Source: Tetragonia tetragonoides
Taxonomy: Eukaryota; Streptophyta; Magnoliopsida; Caryophyllales; Aizoaceae
DNA: 64,000 bases
Reading direction: 5' to 3'
NCBI GenBank assembly: GCA_038025085.1
Contig: CM076144.1
Location: 21,211,501 to 21,275,500 of the forward strand
In this document: positions 62,141 to 64,000 of the stretch, in pieces
How the letters are laid out: every line of letters begins with the position of its first letter
Numbering within the stretch: position 1 is the first letter of the stretch
Translations under genes and position numbers: made by a program
The notes under the pieces: model-generated
Database searches by the model: none
What the model saw: only the letters and a program-made list of their open reading frames with translations
Told to the model about the DNA's origin: nothing

Positions 62141-64000
62141 TTACTTCCCATGGTTATCTGATCCCTTAGTTGTTGCTGTTGTCTTAATCGTATCCTTCAA
62201 TATGTTATCTTCCATGCGAAGAAGAATAATCAATGTTTTGAGTCTAAAGAACTCTATATCTTCATAGTATGATGGATCAGTCCACAAACTTTTGTTCTTG
62301 GCTTGTATGTACTTTATAACATCCATTCCACAATTATGTCTGCAAAGTGACAGTTGACGATGTTAAAACGAATTTTCAAAAATATTTACCCTTTCAAGTA
62401 AAATATGTGAGCATACCCATCAGTTTGTGGTGGCACATCAACGCATTCTACTTTGAAGTGCTCAATTCCGTTTATCTCAATTATTTTCCCTTCTTTTTGA
62501 TACATGCGTAAGAGCACTTTGCACACACATTCAGCCACAGATTTTGTCATTCTCTCTTTTTTCCGCATACATCGCTCCGGTTTTGAATCCAGGAGATATA
62601 GCTTCCTTTCTTCGAGGTTTACCACACACAGAAACCAGTGCTCCCTTGGTTTTTCTGTGTGCATTGGAATATAAATGTACGTAGGAGAATTTCAAATTAT
62701 TAATAACATTGACTTACTTAAATTTCAATAAATAAATAACCGAATTTATTACCTCCTTTACATGTTTTGGGTTTTCTGGCAGAAGTGTCATCTTCATATG
62801 CAAGTCTGGTTTCTGAAGCTTCTGTAATAATTCTCAAGTTATTATTACTGAATATGCATAAATAAAATTTAATATTTTGGGTTTATGTAAATAATTAGAA
62901 ACATACAACGTTGTTGATCAAAGACATAGATACAAATAATATTGTATCATCGTCCTTTGCCCTCTCACCTTCGACCAAGTCAACCATCTACAATTTGAAA
63001 GCAAGTTAGAAAGATGATGTTGTTAACTAAAGGAGTCATGTTGTGTTGTCTAAGATTATATATTACTTACATGGTTGTTCACATATATTCCAGGAAATAG
63101 GTACCTCATATTGGATCTGTAACCATCTACGCGTACTGTTTCCACCAGTTTCTCCCTATTCAAAATTATAGTTCACAATGAATAAGAAAGATAAACAGAA
63201 ATAATTTTTCAGCATACAAGAGATAGTTTATCTTAATTCATCAAATTTTTGTCAAAAACGTATTCGCATAGTTGTCTGTCTTCCTCGCTAAGTCTATCCA
63301 ATAGGTGTACAATATTGGATATGGGTGCTGAGTAGTCTGGGTCCCAGTCATTAACCTTTTCAGGAATATTATCAATATCCTCCTACATGAAAAAAATGTG
63401 CGAACATCAAATACATAAAAGACTCTAACGTTAGGTACGAGCTAACCGTTATTTAGTTATCACCAAAGCCAAACAATTGATTAGTCGACACTAAATATTT
63501 ATTTAGTGACAACTAACTGTACATTACCTGTTGAACTAAGTTCTTCTTAGGCGACCTTCCCCTCTTTTTGGGTGGGGCTTGATGTTGTACTGATTCTTTC
63601 TCTTGATCATGTTTCTTCTTTATCTCTTCCTCTTGTATCTTCTTTGCCTCTTCCTCCTCCCTCTTTCTCTGCAAGTCCTCCTCTCTCTTTTTGGCCTCTT
63701 CCTCTTCCCTCGTTCTCTGCAACTCCTCGTCTCTCTTTTTGGCCTCTTCCTCTTCCCTCTTTCTCTGCAACTCCTCCTCTCTCTTCTTGGCCTCTTCCTC
63801 CTCCCTTTTTATCTGCAACTCCTCCTCTCTCTTCTTGGCCTCTTCCTCTTCCCTCTTTCTCTGCAACTCCTCCTCTCTCTTTTTGGCCTCTTCCTCCTCC
63901 CTCTTTCTCTGCAACTGCTCCTCTCTCTTTTTGGCCTCTTCCTCTTCCCTCTTTCTCTGCAACTCCTTTTGTTTCTTTTTTTCATCTCCCTTTTCTTTTG
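62141..64000 (-). CDS. Ulp1-type (C48) protease gene D, 5' part beyond the window; probably degenerate
   Basis: Exons on the minus strand are 64000-63528 (partial), ~63383-63240, 63155-63071, 62988-62907, 62821-62753, ~62680-62417 and 62339-62141. The first visible exon encodes seven 16-residue coiled-coil repeats (QRKREEEEAKKREEEL consensus) and an AT-hook-like motif (PPKKRGRSPKK). Then come SEEDRQLCEYVFDKN, RYLFPGIYVNNH, DLVEGERAKDDDTILFV and the C48 core: catalytic His in REHWFLCVV, Asp in YLLDSKPER, the Gln six residues before the Cys (PQTDGHNC), and Cys in HNCGMDVIKY. The usual Asp before the Cys is Asn. The exon starting ~63383 runs to a stop (TAA) with no good donor before it, and the acceptor before the His exon lacks AG. 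It may therefore be a pseudogene like its neighbours. The stop is at 62141-62143. Confidence 0.65.
63600..63965. repeat. 48-nt coding tandem repeat (about 7 copies) in Ulp1 D
   Basis: Seven near-identical 48-nt units (16 codons each) remain in frame on the minus strand. The plus strand is a strongly pyrimidine-rich tract with CTTTCTCTGCAACTCCTCCT as a recurring landmark. Confidence 0.85.

Noticed and set aside
63528..64000. Reading Ulp1 D as a caldesmon/myosin-like coiled-coil protein
   Set aside because: The downstream exons carry His, Asp, Gln and Cys motifs of a C48 protease; the coil is one module of that gene.

Overview
This is nuclear DNA from a flowering plant, most likely a eudicot. 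The supports are a plant-type 60S ribosomal protein L22 gene with GT-AG introns, a tau-class glutathione S-transferase (a plant-specific class), an F-box gene, Ty1/copia and Ty3/gypsy retrotransposons primed by initiator Met-tRNA, and many Tourist, Stowaway and hAT-like MITEs. The species cannot be fixed from the sequence alone. An Amaranthaceae-type genome would fit but is only a guess. The window is AT-rich and gene-poor.

Only two genes look intact: RPL22 (5478-7500, +) and GSTU (18894-20251, +). Both have clean splice sites and full-length products. All other host genes are damaged. An F-box gene on the minus strand (21405-26340) is cut in two by a 3.8-kb LTR element and also carries three frameshifts. 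Four Ulp1-type (C48 cysteine protease) loci fill the right third. A (39454-48525, +) and B (51443-53940, +) are a duplicated pair. C (57330-61148, -) and D (62141 to the right edge, -) are a second, diverged pair with lysine/glutamate coiled coils and AT-hook-like motifs. A, B and C are pseudogenes. D runs off the window and has doubtful splice sites.

Layout. 1-5.1 kb: MITE end, a 2-kb hAT-like element and its empty-site paralogue. 5.1-7.5 kb: RPL22. 8.4-17.3 kb: intergenic DNA packed with Tourist and Stowaway MITEs, several nested, and one tRNA-derived SINE. 18.7-20.3 kb: GSTU, followed by a perfect 33-bp inverted repeat. 21.4-26.3 kb: split F-box gene. 26.4-32.6 kb: minus-strand copia element carrying a MITE in its RT and a LINE tail with TA repeats in one LTR. 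32.8-38.5 kb: nested hAT-like elements, a SINE and a Tourist MITE. 39.4-48.5 kb: Ulp1 A with a 6.7-kb gypsy element inserted in the catalytic Cys codon. 49.0-50.7 kb: hAT-like element holding a 5'-truncated LINE. 51.4-53.9 kb: Ulp1 B. 54.1-56.9 kb: a 2.8-kb solo LTR. 57.3-64.0 kb: Ulp1 C and D.

Most element boundaries rest on target-site duplications read directly from the sequence. These allow relative dating: SINE within hAT, hAT-MITE within copia, gypsy within Ulp1 A, LINE within hAT. The Ulp1 cluster is the most unusual content, but I see a decaying gene family and no demonstrably new working system.
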